Shown: piece after piece, positions 36,360-44,132 of the stretch | How positions within the stretch are numbered: the stretch's first letter is position 1 | How the letters are laid out: each line of letters starts with the position of its first letter | From: Brevibacillus brevis NBRC 100599 | Lineage (GTDB): Bacteria; Bacillota; Bacilli; Brevibacillales; Brevibacillaceae | Assembly (NCBI RefSeq): GCF_000010165.1 | Contig: NC_012491.1 | Location: 1,110,001 to 1,174,000 of the forward strand | DNA: 64,000 nucleotides | Reading direction: 5' to 3' | Program-made: the position numbers and the translations under genes | Notes under the pieces: generated by a model | Databases searched by the model: none | What the model saw: the letters and a program-made list of their open reading frames with translations, nothing else | Told to the model about the DNA's origin: nothing

Positions 36360-37852
36360 AGAAGAATCGAAACAATCAATGGGCCCCTTTTCTAGAACCG
36401 AACTCTTTGCGTTATCAACTGCTGTCTCGTTCGTTATTTATCTTATCCGGGTTGCTGCTTCTAATCGGCATGATTCAATACATTTTGATGGAGCAATTCT
36501 TGTATCGTAGCAAAGCGGAAAGCTTGTTAAATCTGGCAGTCACTCTTCCGTATCAGGTCTTGGAGGACACGGAAACGCTCCCAAAGAACGATCAGTATGT
36601 CAGTGCGTTGCTTTCCTTGCATACACCCGATATCAAGTATGCCTTTATTGACAACGACGCTAACGTGACGGAGTTGTTTGCGAATCCGAGCGAAGGGTAT
36701 TCCCCGCGCTTTCCGGAGAGTCTATACCGCGAGATCTTGGCTAGTGGCGTATGTACTTTCAAATACAAAATTTTGGAGGGTAGTACTGGTACGGATTATT
36801 TGGTCGTACTTGCACCCATCCGTTCACCTGATCAGCTGCAAGGAATTGTACAGCTGAGCACCCCTGTCGGCTCGATGCGAGAAGTGCTGTTTCCACAGTT
36901 GATCATTTTCTTTTCTGCATCTGCACTCGCCTTGCTTATCGGTTTGTTAACCTATGTGCCTGTTCTCCGCCGTACGCTGAACCCACTTTCGCGTATTGAG
37001 GTTACAGTCGAGCGGATTAATGCAGGTAATTTGGATGAGCGACTGCCGATGGATCAAGGCCAAATGGAGATTGATCAATTATCGGCGGTCTTTAACGGAA
37101 TGCTGGAACGCTTGGAAACCTCCTTTAAAACTGAGCAGGAAGCTGGGGAGCGGATGAGGCGTTTTGTAGCGGACGCTTCGCACGAGTTGCGAACACCGCT
37201 GACATCCATCCATGGTTTTTTGGAGGTGCTGTTGCGCGGTGCGGCGGCAAATCCCGAACATTTACAGAAAGCATTGAAAAGCATGCACGGCGAGACAGAG
37301 CGGCTGAACAAACTCGTTAACGATTTGCTGTACCTGGCTCGGATGGATCGGGAACCGGCTTTCCTTTTGCTAGAAGGGCAGTTGGACGCAGTCGTGCACA
37401 GTATGGAGTCGCAGCTTTTGGTGCTGGCCGGTGACCGAAGCGTTCATTTCCGCGTAGAACCGAATGTTACGGTTGCTTTCGACTGTGACGGAATGAAGCA
37501 AGTTATCCTCAATCTGTTTCAAAATGCGGTGCAGCATACTGACCCTGTGAATGGTGAGATCGAGCTTATAGTAAGCAAGATTGCCAATGGGATTGAACTG
37601 ACGATCAGAGATAATGGAGCTGGAATCGCACCGGAGCATGTTTCGCATGTATTCGACCGTTTCTATCGGATTGAATCCTCACGGGCACGCAAAAGCGGAG
37701 GGGCTGGACTGGGGCTGTCGATCACCCAATCCATCGTAGAAAATCATCATGGAAAAATTGACGTACAAAGCAGCTTGGGAACAGGGACGGTGTTTCGCGT
37801 CTGGTTACCTAACGGTTTGAAAGAGGTTCAGCAGACAGAAGTTGTTGGTTGA
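36356..37852 (+). CDS. sensor histidine kinase
   Basis: 498 aa. Two transmembrane helices (about 25-47 and 180-203) flank an extracytoplasmic sensor of about 130 residues. Then come HAMP (about 205-255), H-box DASHELRTPLTSIHGF, N-box LNLFQNAVQHT, G1 IRDNGAGI, F-box FDRFYR and G2 GGAGLGLSI. It pairs with the overlapping response regulator. The stimulus is unknown. Confidence 0.93.
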   Translation: MKKNRNNQWAPFLEPNSLRYQLLSRSLFILSGLLLLIGMIQYILMEQFLYRSKAESLLNLAVTLPYQVLEDTETLPKNDQYVSALLSLHTPDIKYAFIDNDANVTELFANPSEGYSPRFPESLYREILASGVCTFKYKILEGSTGTDYLVVLAPIRSPDQLQGIVQLSTPVGSMREVLFPQLIIFFSASALALLIGLLTYVPVLRRTLNPLSRIEVTVERINAGNLDERLPMDQGQMEIDQLSAVFNGMLERLETSFKTEQEAGERMRRFVADASHELRTPLTSIHGFLEVLLRGAAANPEHLQKALKSMHGETERLNKLVNDLLYLARMDREPAFLLLEGQLDAVVHSMESQLLVLAGDRSVHFRVEPNVTVAFDCDGMKQVILNLFQNAVQHTDPVNGEIELIVSKIANGIELTIRDNGAGIAPEHVSHVFDRFYRIESSRARKSGGAGLGLSITQSIVENHHGKIDVQSSLGTGTVFRVWLPNGLKEVQQTEVVG

Positions 37853-37904
37853 CAATGAGAGAAACCGTCATTTATAATCTGAGACATTCAATAAAACAAC
37901 CAAC

Positions 37905-38190
37905 ACAGCCGTGAAAAGGAAAGTAAAAAAGGGATTTTGACGTCCAGAGAGTTGCCTGTTAGCTGAGAGGGCAGCCGCGAACTCTTTTTGAAAGCCACCT
38001 TGGAGCTCTGCTTTTGAAAATGCCAAGTAGAAAGCAGCGGATGGCCCACGTTATGGGGCGCATGTCTACGTAGACAGCACGAGTTTGCCTTTTGTGAGAG
38101 AGGCAAAAAAGCTGAGTGGTACCGCGATACCTTCGCCTCAGCAACCGGATTCATGGAAATCATGAGCCTGGTTGCTGGGGCTTTTTGCTT
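37905..38190 (+). ncRNA. T-box leader, probable alanine specifier
   Basis: Stem I features are present: CCAGAGAGTTGCC, then TTAGCTGAGAGGGCAGC. The specifier region GAAA-GCC-ACC at 37991-37999 points to GCC (Ala). The T-box core GAGTGGTACCGCG lies at 38114-38126. It is followed by a terminator with arms CAGCAACC/GGTTGCTG (38139-38177) and a T run. Uncharged tRNA-Ala would be expected to turn on the alaR-alaT pair. The T-box itself is certain; the specifier is inferred from the GAA-NNN-ACC pattern. Confidence 0.92.
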
Positions 38191-38267
38191 TCTGACGTCG
38201 TTCAAAAAGTCGACTACTTGAACACGTACTTATGGAAAAAATAAAGAGAAAACTGGAGTGGTGGGGC

Positions 38268-38768
38268 ATGGATCGCTTGAAGCAAAGAGAGCTGTTACAC
38301 CTGTTGGAAGAAGACAGTCGCATGAGCGCTGAGCAAATCGGAAAAATGATCGGAGAGCCAACCGAGGTCGTTGAGCAGACGATTGCAGCATTGGAAGCCG
38401 AGAAGGTCATTGTCAAATATCCAGCGTTGGTCAACTGGGAGCGTGTGGACGATCATCCGTACGTGAACGCGATGATTGATGTGAAAGTGACGCCGAAGCG
38501 CGATGTCGGCTTTGATGAAGTGGCAGAGCGAATTTGCCGTTTCCCAGAAGTGAAGGCTGTTTACTTGATGTCTGGTGCAAGCTATGACTTGTCGATTATT
38601 TTGGAAGGCAAAACGATGAAAGAGGTAGCCACTTTTGTTTCGCAAAAGCTGTCCACTCTCGATTCAGTTGTCTCAACAGCTACACATTTTATTTTGAAAC
38701 GCTACAAGCACGATGGCGTTGAGCTGGAAGATCGTGACGAAGATCACAGAATGGTGGTTACGCCGTGA
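38268..38768 (+). CDS. alaR: Lrp/AsnC-family regulator (AlaR-like)
   Basis: 166 aa. N-terminal HTH (LLHLLEEDSRMSAEQIGKMI, VEQTIAALEAEKVIVKYPAL) and C-terminal RAM ligand-binding domain (VKAVYLMSGASYDLSIILEG). It is followed by a class I aminotransferase overlapping by 4 bases, the arrangement of B. subtilis alaR-alaT (yugG-yugH). ATG 38268 is preferred over 38232 because GGAG lies upstream only of the former. Confidence 0.85.
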   Translation: MDRLKQRELLHLLEEDSRMSAEQIGKMIGEPTEVVEQTIAALEAEKVIVKYPALVNWERVDDHPYVNAMIDVKVTPKRDVGFDEVAERICRFPEVKAVYLMSGASYDLSIILEGKTMKEVATFVSQKLSTLDSVVSTATHFILKRYKHDGVELEDRDEDHRMVVTP

Positions 38769-39943
38769 GTACACAAGTCAAAGTCAAAAACCGTTTATCC
38801 AGTACAGTTCAATCGTTGAAGCCATCAGGAATTCGCCGCTTTTTCGATTTGGCAGCCTCGATGGAGGGAGTCATTTCCTTAGGTGTAGGGGAGCCTGATT
38901 TCGTCACTCCTTGGCGCATGAGAGAAGCTTCGATTTCTTCGCTGGAGCGTGGACATACAGCTTATACATCCAATGCAGGTATGCTGCCATTGCGTGTGGA
39001 AATTCAGAAATACTTGGAAGAACGTTTTTCGGTCAGCTATCATCCAGAGACAGAAATTCTCGTGACGGTTGGCGCCAGCGAAGCGATTGATATCGCACTG
39101 CGTGCCATTCTCGATCCAGGTGATGAAGTATTGGTCGTAGAGCCTTGCTATGTCTCCTATGAACCAGTCATTCGCTTGGCTGGCGGGGTGCCGGTTTTCC
39201 TGAAAACAACGATGGAAAACCAGTTCAAGCTGACACCGCAAGAGCTGGAGACGCACATCACCGAGCGTACAAAAGCAATCATTTTCTGCTATCCCAATAA
39301 CCCGACCGGGGGGACGATGACGGCTGAGGAGTGGAAAACACTTTTGCCGATCATTGAAAAGCACGACCTCATGGTGATCTCTGATGAGATTTATGCGGAG
39401 CTTACCTACGGTCGCATGCACGATAGTATCGCGGCTCTGCCAGGGATGAAAGATCGGACGATCCTGATCTCCGGTTTTTCCAAAGCATTCGCGATGACTG
39501 GCTGGCGTCTGGGATATGTCTGCGCGTCACCTGATTTGCTCGCAGGCATGCTGAAAATCCATCAGTACACCATGCTGTGTGCACCGACAATGGCTCAGAT
39601 GGCTGCATTGGAAGCACTACGCCATGGACGTTCGGATATGGAACGAATGATCGAGAGCTACCGTCAGCGCCGCAATTATGTGGTAGATGGATTCCGTCAT
39701 ATCGGTTTGACTTGCCATGAGCCGGACGGAGCATTCTACGCATTCCCATCTGTAGCCTCTACAGGTCTCAGCTCTGCTGAGTTTGCGGAGAAGCTGCTGA
39801 TGGAGGAAAAGGTAGCAGTCGTACCTGGAGATGTGTTCGGCGAAAGCGGAAAGGGACATATTCGTTGTTCTTATGCAACATCGATGGAGCAGTTGAAGAA
39901 GGCGCTGGAACGTATGGAGCGCTTGATGGGACGACTGTCCTAA
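38765..39943 (+). CDS. alaT: alanine transaminase-type aminotransferase (AlaT)
   Basis: 392-aa fold-type I PLP aminotransferase. Visible are GASEAIDIALRAI (PLP phosphate), CYPNNPTGGTM, ISDEIYAEL, and the PLP lysine in SGFSKAFAMTGWRLGY near residue 237. GTG start overlaps alaR. The T-box with a probable alanine specifier upstream and the alaR partner support pyruvate-to-alanine transamination. A PatA-like role is the alternative. Confidence 0.88.
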   Translation: MSTQVKVKNRLSSTVQSLKPSGIRRFFDLAASMEGVISLGVGEPDFVTPWRMREASISSLERGHTAYTSNAGMLPLRVEIQKYLEERFSVSYHPETEILVTVGASEAIDIALRAILDPGDEVLVVEPCYVSYEPVIRLAGGVPVFLKTTMENQFKLTPQELETHITERTKAIIFCYPNNPTGGTMTAEEWKTLLPIIEKHDLMVISDEIYAELTYGRMHDSIAALPGMKDRTILISGFSKAFAMTGWRLGYVCASPDLLAGMLKIHQYTMLCAPTMAQMAALEALRHGRSDMERMIESYRQRRNYVVDGFRHIGLTCHEPDGAFYAFPSVASTGLSSAEFAEKLLMEEKVAVVPGDVFGESGKGHIRCSYATSMEQLKKALERMERLMGRLS

Positions 39944-39957
39944 GATTTTCCGGGAAA

Positions 39958-39992
39958 TAAAAGGGGGCGGCTTTCAAGCTGCTCCTTTTTTT
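39958..39992 (+). terminator. terminator of alaR-alaT
   Basis: GGGGGCGGCTT/AAGCTGCTCC hairpin followed by seven T. Confidence 0.85.
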
Positions 39993-40010
39993 ACGAGTGG
40001 TTGTGGTGGG

Positions 40011-40209
40011 GAAGAAGCGCATTTCCAGTCTGCACTTCGGCCTACGCCCCGCAAGGGGGGATTCACTGGCCGCTTCGGAAAAAATGGCGGGAGCGCTTCA
40101 AACGTAGAAGTTTCGATGGAGTGTTTCATAGGTGAAGCTGAAATTCCCCGCCATTTTTTCCGAAGCTGGGATGGGCTCCAGAGGCGCTTGACTGGAAATG
40201 CGCTTCTTC
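40011..40209. repeat. nested long inverted repeats, about 200 bp
   Basis: Outer arms: 20 bp at 40011-40030 and its exact reverse complement at 40190-40209 (starting GAAGAAGCGC, ending CAGTC). Inner arms: 20 bp at 40072-40091 and its exact reverse complement at 40147-40166 (GCTTCGGAAAAAATGGCGGG). GCTTTCAAGCTG from the alaT terminator recurs inverted at 40231-40242, so partial symmetry extends further. No ORF lies inside. It could be a MITE-like element or a large hairpin. Confidence 0.75.
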
Positions 40210-40315
40210 TTACGCGGCTGTGGTAAGGAAACAGCTTGAAAGCTAATGCAAGAGGATAATTGAAGGTAGGGCAAGAAGTTTTAATGTCTCAAGCCTTTTT
40301 AGGAGGAGATTCCTA

Positions 40316-41227
40316 ATGATTTCACTGCCAACCCATTTTACCCAAACAATTATGGACGTACATAAAGAAGCGGGGCGTCTCTGGCTCGATTCCTTTCATG
40401 AGTTGATTGCCGATTGCGAAGCACGGTGGTTATTAAAAGTGCTTGAGCCGTTTCCACTCTCCTATAACTTTGTAGCACCAGTTGTGTTGCAGGATGGGAG
40501 GAGCGCAGTGCTGAAGCTGGGAGTGCCTGGACTGGATTGGCAGAGAGAGCTGGCAGCGATTCGGGCTTTTGCAGGCAGGGGAATGGTGCAGCTACTCGAT
40601 GCTGACGAGGAAAAAGGGATCATGCTTTTGGAGCGGATCATGCCAGGAGAGACACTGGACAAGCTGAGTAGCGAAGATGAGCGAATAAAATACTTGGCGG
40701 ACGTGATCAAAAGAATGCATACATCCGTTTCGAAAGGTGGCAAGCTTGCTCCTACGTTTCCAACGATAGCAGACTGGGCTGTGGGACTGAAAAAGATTCG
40801 CCCTCATTTCCAAGGGGAGACAGGACCGATTCCTGAGCAAATGGTGGAGCGGGCTATGCAATGGTACAAAAAGCTTCTTCCCACACAAAAAGAATTGTGC
40901 CTGCTGCATGGTGATCTTCATCATGAAAATATTTTGCGGGCAGAAAGAGAGCCGTGGTTGGCAATTGATCCAAAAGGGCTGATCGGGGAGACGGAATACG
41001 AGGTGATTCCGTTTTTGCTGAACCATTTGCCAGAGGATGGAGTAGAAGAGGTAATGAAGCAGCGGGTCGATGGGCTGACGAAGGCGCTGTCTTTGCAAAA
41101 AGAGAGAGTGTTGGCGTGGGCGTATTGTCATAGTGTGCTATCGGCTTGGTGGTTCATAGAGGATTTTGGGGTAGACGGTGGTCGTCTGGTGATGCCGGGA
41201 GTTTTTGAGAGACTGTTAAATGAGTAA
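40316..41227 (+). CDS. aminoglycoside/hydroxyurea antibiotic kinase (APH(6)-like)
   Basis: 303 aa, resembling the APH_6_hur family (PF04655) of streptomycin 6-phosphotransferases. The catalytic loop LLHGDLHHENIL (near 199-210) and metal-binding AIDPKGLIGE are intact. ATP-site Lys is in SAVLKLGVPG. It may confer streptomycin tolerance, but physiological substrates are not known. TAGGAGGAG precedes the ATG. Confidence 0.87.
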   Translation: MISLPTHFTQTIMDVHKEAGRLWLDSFHELIADCEARWLLKVLEPFPLSYNFVAPVVLQDGRSAVLKLGVPGLDWQRELAAIRAFAGRGMVQLLDADEEKGIMLLERIMPGETLDKLSSEDERIKYLADVIKRMHTSVSKGGKLAPTFPTIADWAVGLKKIRPHFQGETGPIPEQMVERAMQWYKKLLPTQKELCLLHGDLHHENILRAEREPWLAIDPKGLIGETEYEVIPFLLNHLPEDGVEEVMKQRVDGLTKALSLQKERVLAWAYCHSVLSAWWFIEDFGVDGGRLVMPGVFERLLNE

Positions 41228-41262
41228 GGGCTTCACCCTTTGGGATGAAGCCTTCTTTATTT
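41228..41262 (+). terminator. terminator after the antibiotic kinase gene
   Basis: GGGCTTCA/TGAAGCC hairpin followed by TTCTTTATTTT. Confidence 0.75.
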
Positions 41263-41298
41263 TATATGAATAAATGAGATCCTTCGTAATGCGGAATA

Positions 41299-42354
41299 TT
41301 AATAGCCAGTTGACTGGTTCAAGGTGGTAGCAGCGAGATTGTATTGGTAAACCGATTCAATTGCTTTTGTTTCAGAGTCAAACAGGCTTGCTTCGTCTTC
41401 CATCAATTCTTTCATCGATGCCTTCCCCAATCTATATTGATCGATTGTTGCCTGATAGCGCTCCAATGCGGTTTCTTTCTTTGTTGTACTTTCTTCTAAT
41501 GCCTTTTTCGCTGCCAGTACCTTCGTATAGTTGTCACTTACTTCTTGACCGATTTTCTTTTGCGTTTTTTGTTTTTGCAGTTCCGCTTTTTTGTGCTCAT
41601 TTTTTGCAATTATTCCTTTATGTGTGCTTAGTGCGGAATACTCTGCCGTGTAATCAATTCTTACTTGGGTAAAATCTATTTCTGCTTGCGCTTTGATCAT
41701 CTCAGGACGCTTTTCAAAAGCCTTTGCTTGCAATTGCTCCAGGGAAAGCAGCTCGTGCTGGGTCAGATCAGTCGCGATCATTCTCCATTGTCTGTCTGCT
41801 TTTTCATTCAATAAATCGTTGAGCTTGGCCAACGCTTGCTTATAGCTGGCTTCAAGGGCAGCAAGATTTTTGTGAGCTTCTGTTTCTTGGGAGTTCAACC
41901 AGTACTGTCTTTGCAAGCTCTTCTTTTGCGCTTTGATCTTGGCGTCTAATGATTGGACTTCGAAGAAAGCTTTATGTACTTGCAATTGAACGGTGTTTTT
42001 TTGCGTATTCAGGGCGACTTCATCGGCAACCACTTCTTTGATCGCTTTGGCGGCGTCTTCGAATTTCTTTTTTGCATCAGCCAGAGTTATGACGTCGGAT
42101 TTTTTGATTTCTTCCTTTTCTCTTAGTGTGATGGATGTTTCGTACTTCGTTATATCTAATTCAATTCGAAGCAGCTCCAGATCAACGCTGTTCTTTATTG
42201 CCTGTTCGACTGCGAAATCTAGCGACAAAGGGGAAACATCCGTCTGTTCCGCAGTGGCCACGAGTGGAGCAGCCAGAGCAAAATGGGCACCACCTGTAAG
42301 GAGAGAAGTGACTAAAGTTGTACTATAAATGTGTTTGAAGAGCCTGGATTTCAT
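41299..42354 (-). CDS. TolC-like secreted coiled-coil protein
   Basis: 351 aa. Signal peptide (FKHIYSTTLVTSLLTGGAHF, cleavage near ALAAP). The mature protein is almost all helical with two TolC/OEP-like repeats: LSLDFAVEQAIKNSVDLELL at the start, RPEMIKAQAEIDFTQVRIDY in the middle and YRLGKASMKELMEDEASLFD near the end. TolC homologues in single-membrane bacteria cannot form the classical channel, so its job is open. A Fur box in its promoter region predicts induction by iron starvation. AGGAGG precedes the ATG. Confidence 0.78.
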   Translation of the reverse strand: MKSRLFKHIYSTTLVTSLLTGGAHFALAAPLVATAEQTDVSPLSLDFAVEQAIKNSVDLELLRIELDITKYETSITLREKEEIKKSDVITLADAKKKFEDAAKAIKEVVADEVALNTQKNTVQLQVHKAFFEVQSLDAKIKAQKKSLQRQYWLNSQETEAHKNLAALEASYKQALAKLNDLLNEKADRQWRMIATDLTQHELLSLEQLQAKAFEKRPEMIKAQAEIDFTQVRIDYTAEYSALSTHKGIIAKNEHKKAELQKQKTQKKIGQEVSDNYTKVLAAKKALEESTTKKETALERYQATIDQYRLGKASMKELMEDEASLFDSETKAIESVYQYNLAATTLNQSTGY

Positions 42355-42387
42355 GGGGCAACCTCCTGATTATATATAAAAGAATTT

Positions 42388-42406
42388 GATAACGATTCTC
42401 ATTATC
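42388..42406. promoter_or_regulatory. Fur box
   Basis: GATAACGATTCTCATTATC matches the 19-bp consensus GATAATGATAATCATTATC at 16 positions. It lies between the -10 element and the ribosome site of the TolC-like gene. Confidence 0.85.
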
Positions 42407-42418
42407 AAATCCATGAAA

Positions 42419-42447
42419 AGTATATATTTCCAATACAATTTCGTCAA
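42419..42447 (-). promoter_or_regulatory. SigmaA promoter of the TolC-like gene
   Basis: Minus strand: -35 TTGACG (42442-42447), 17-bp spacer, -10 TATACT (42419-42424). The Fur box starts 12 bases downstream, so bound Fur would block transcription. Confidence 0.8.
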
Positions 42448-42571
42448 TAAAAAAATGTTTTTCACCACGTTCTTGGCCAGAACCCCAAAAGAAATCCCCT
42501 TCCGGAAAAAGGCAAAGTGAGCAACTGCCAGTTTCCCCAAAGGGGATTTGTTTTTCATAATGGGAAAAGTA

Positions 42572-42718
42572 CTATTCTTTGTCCCTGTTTTCTTTGTTTT
42601 CCGTAGCCGACTTGGCAGTTTGGTTCAATGTCCCTTCCTTTGGCGTAAGGGAGTAACCATGCATATTGCTTCCGTTATAACCCATGTCGGGCTTTTCCTG
42701 TGAGGTACGATCAGTCAT
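42572..42718 (-). CDS. small hydrophilic protein, 48 aa
   Basis: 48 aa, MTDRTSQEKPDMGYNGSNMH..., rich in Asn, Lys, Glu and Thr, no hydrophobic segment. GGGGGAAG precedes the ATG. It overlaps the upstream 63-aa gene by 8 bases. No family recognised; composition resembles small spore or stress proteins, which is only an impression. Confidence 0.6.
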   Translation of the reverse strand: MTDRTSQEKPDMGYNGSNMHGYSLTPKEGTLNQTAKSATENKENRDKE

Positions 42719-42902
42719 TTGCTTCCCCCTTATTTTGTCCAGTGGACGTAGAGTCTTGCTGCACATACGGATTGTCGACGTCATTTGGTTCCTTGTCCAG
42801 ATTGGTACGGATTGCGAGCATTGGACTCGTGGGAGGTTGAGCGATCAGTCTGTCATCCAGTTGCTTGAAATCAGGCAGGTCGTTTTCGCGATTGTCAACC
42901 AT
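42711..42902 (-). CDS. small hydrophilic protein, 63 aa
   Basis: 63 aa, MVDNRENDLPDFKQLDDRLI..., polar and probably partly disordered. AGGAGGAG lies upstream of the ATG. Its end overlaps the 48-aa gene, so the pair is translationally coupled. Function unknown. Confidence 0.65.
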   Translation of the reverse strand: MVDNRENDLPDFKQLDDRLIAQPPTSPMLAIRTNLDKEPNDVDNPYVQQDSTSTGQNKGEAND

Positions 42903-42998
42903 GTTCGTCTCCTCCTTTACGGGTTAGTATATCCACCACCTGCCTGTACATTTCCTTAAATGGAAAAGCAACGGGACCCGGACTACACCAGAAAAAAA

Positions 42999-43031
42999 CA
43001 GCCCAAGTCCCAGAAAGTTCGGGAGGGGCTG
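42999..43031 (-). terminator. terminator of the 287-aa hypothetical gene
   Basis: CAGCCC/GGGCTG hairpin; on the minus strand it is followed by TTTTTTTC. Confidence 0.75.
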
Positions 43032-43051
43032 TGCCGATCATCTTTGTGCAG

Positions 43052-43915
43052 TTAACTCGTTTTCTTGGCCAGGCTCTTCATAAAAGAAGCAAGATTCGTT
43101 TGTAGCAATGGTGTGATCGCTGAAAAGGAAGCATTTTCAGTGAGCGTATTCATTTGACGAACAAATTCAGTGGTGTCCTTTGTATTTACATTCTCGAAGC
43201 GGTTAGTGATTTTTGTGTTTTTTAAATCGGAGAGAAGCGTAGCTTGTTCGTTCCGGTATTGTGTGATCCAGTCTGGACGATGTTGCAGCTTTTTGACGAA
43301 TTGAATCAGCATGCTTACTTTCTCTGTTGGATTGGTTGTGGCCGCTTGCATTTTTTTGTAGGCTTCTGGGTCATACCGCTCCATCAGCTTGGATGGATTA
43401 ACATAGTCGTTCGGCGCCCCTTGTGGTTTCTGCGGAAGCTCTACGTAACTGACACTGCCAGTTGCAGGGTCAACCTTTCGTGTTTTGGCAACGCCTGCGA
43501 GCAGATGGAGGGTATCCAAAAATTCAGCAGCATTTTTCTCATCAGCCATGTATTGGTCTGCCAAATATTTGCCTTGGGTTAAACCGACTTCTACCAAAGC
43601 AGCTCTTTCTTCATCGGTGTAGGTGGATTGGGAGTTGAAAAAGTTTTGCTCCAGGATGTGGTCAAAGGCTTTGCGAGCCTCGGGTGGCTTATCTGCGAAA
43701 ATTTTATCCAAACGCTCATTAATCTCAGTGCTAAAGAAAAATTGGACGCTGTGATGTTCGATGGCATCAGCAGGTAGCTCGCGTGCTTTGTGTGAACGAA
43801 GGTCTACCGTATCGGGCTTGGGCAATCCCAGACTAGTTCCCGTCACCATTTTAGGTGCAGTTTGGCTAGTTGGGAGCTGGGGGGTTAGGTAGCGGGAATA
43901 CGATTGGATTTGCAT
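43052..43915 (-). CDS. hypothetical protein, 287 aa
   Basis: 287 aa, not recognised. No signal peptide or membrane segment. The N-terminus is Ser/Thr/Pro-rich (RYLTPQLPTSQTAPKMVTGT). The rest is helical and charged, with FFSTEINERLDKIFADKPPE and TDEERAALVEVGLTQGKYLA. GGAGAG precedes the ATG. It stands alone with its own terminator. Confidence 0.7.
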   Translation of the reverse strand: MQIQSYSRYLTPQLPTSQTAPKMVTGTSLGLPKPDTVDLRSHKARELPADAIEHHSVQFFFSTEINERLDKIFADKPPEARKAFDHILEQNFFNSQSTYTDEERAALVEVGLTQGKYLADQYMADEKNAAEFLDTLHLLAGVAKTRKVDPATGSVSYVELPQKPQGAPNDYVNPSKLMERYDPEAYKKMQAATTNPTEKVSMLIQFVKKLQHRPDWITQYRNEQATLLSDLKNTKITNRFENVNTKDTTEFVRQMNTLTENASFSAITPLLQTNLASFMKSLAKKTS

Positions 43916-44091
43916 GTTCTACTCTCCTCACATGGATTCATGTTCAGTCGTGAAGGCAGGAGATCATGTTTACCTTTTATCAGATGACTAGTATGAGTTG
44001 TGAGAACGGAAGGAAACGGATCTCAATTGCTTCTTTTCTATACTATCGGCTATTGTGGGGCGGTTTTTAATAGGTTGGCAAATATGAAAAA

Positions 44092-44118
44092 GGACTCCCG
44101 TTCAGATAACGGAAGTCC
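44092..44118 (-). terminator. terminator of the amino acid permease gene
   Basis: GGACTCCCGTT/AACGGAAGTCC; on the minus strand TTTTTCAT follows. Confidence 0.85.
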
Positions 44119-44132
44119 GTATTTTTCTTCGA

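Noticed and set aside
42370..42558. Minus-strand frame starting MKNKSPLGKLAVAHF
   Set aside because: No ribosome binding site, and it runs through the promoter and Fur box of the TolC-like gene.
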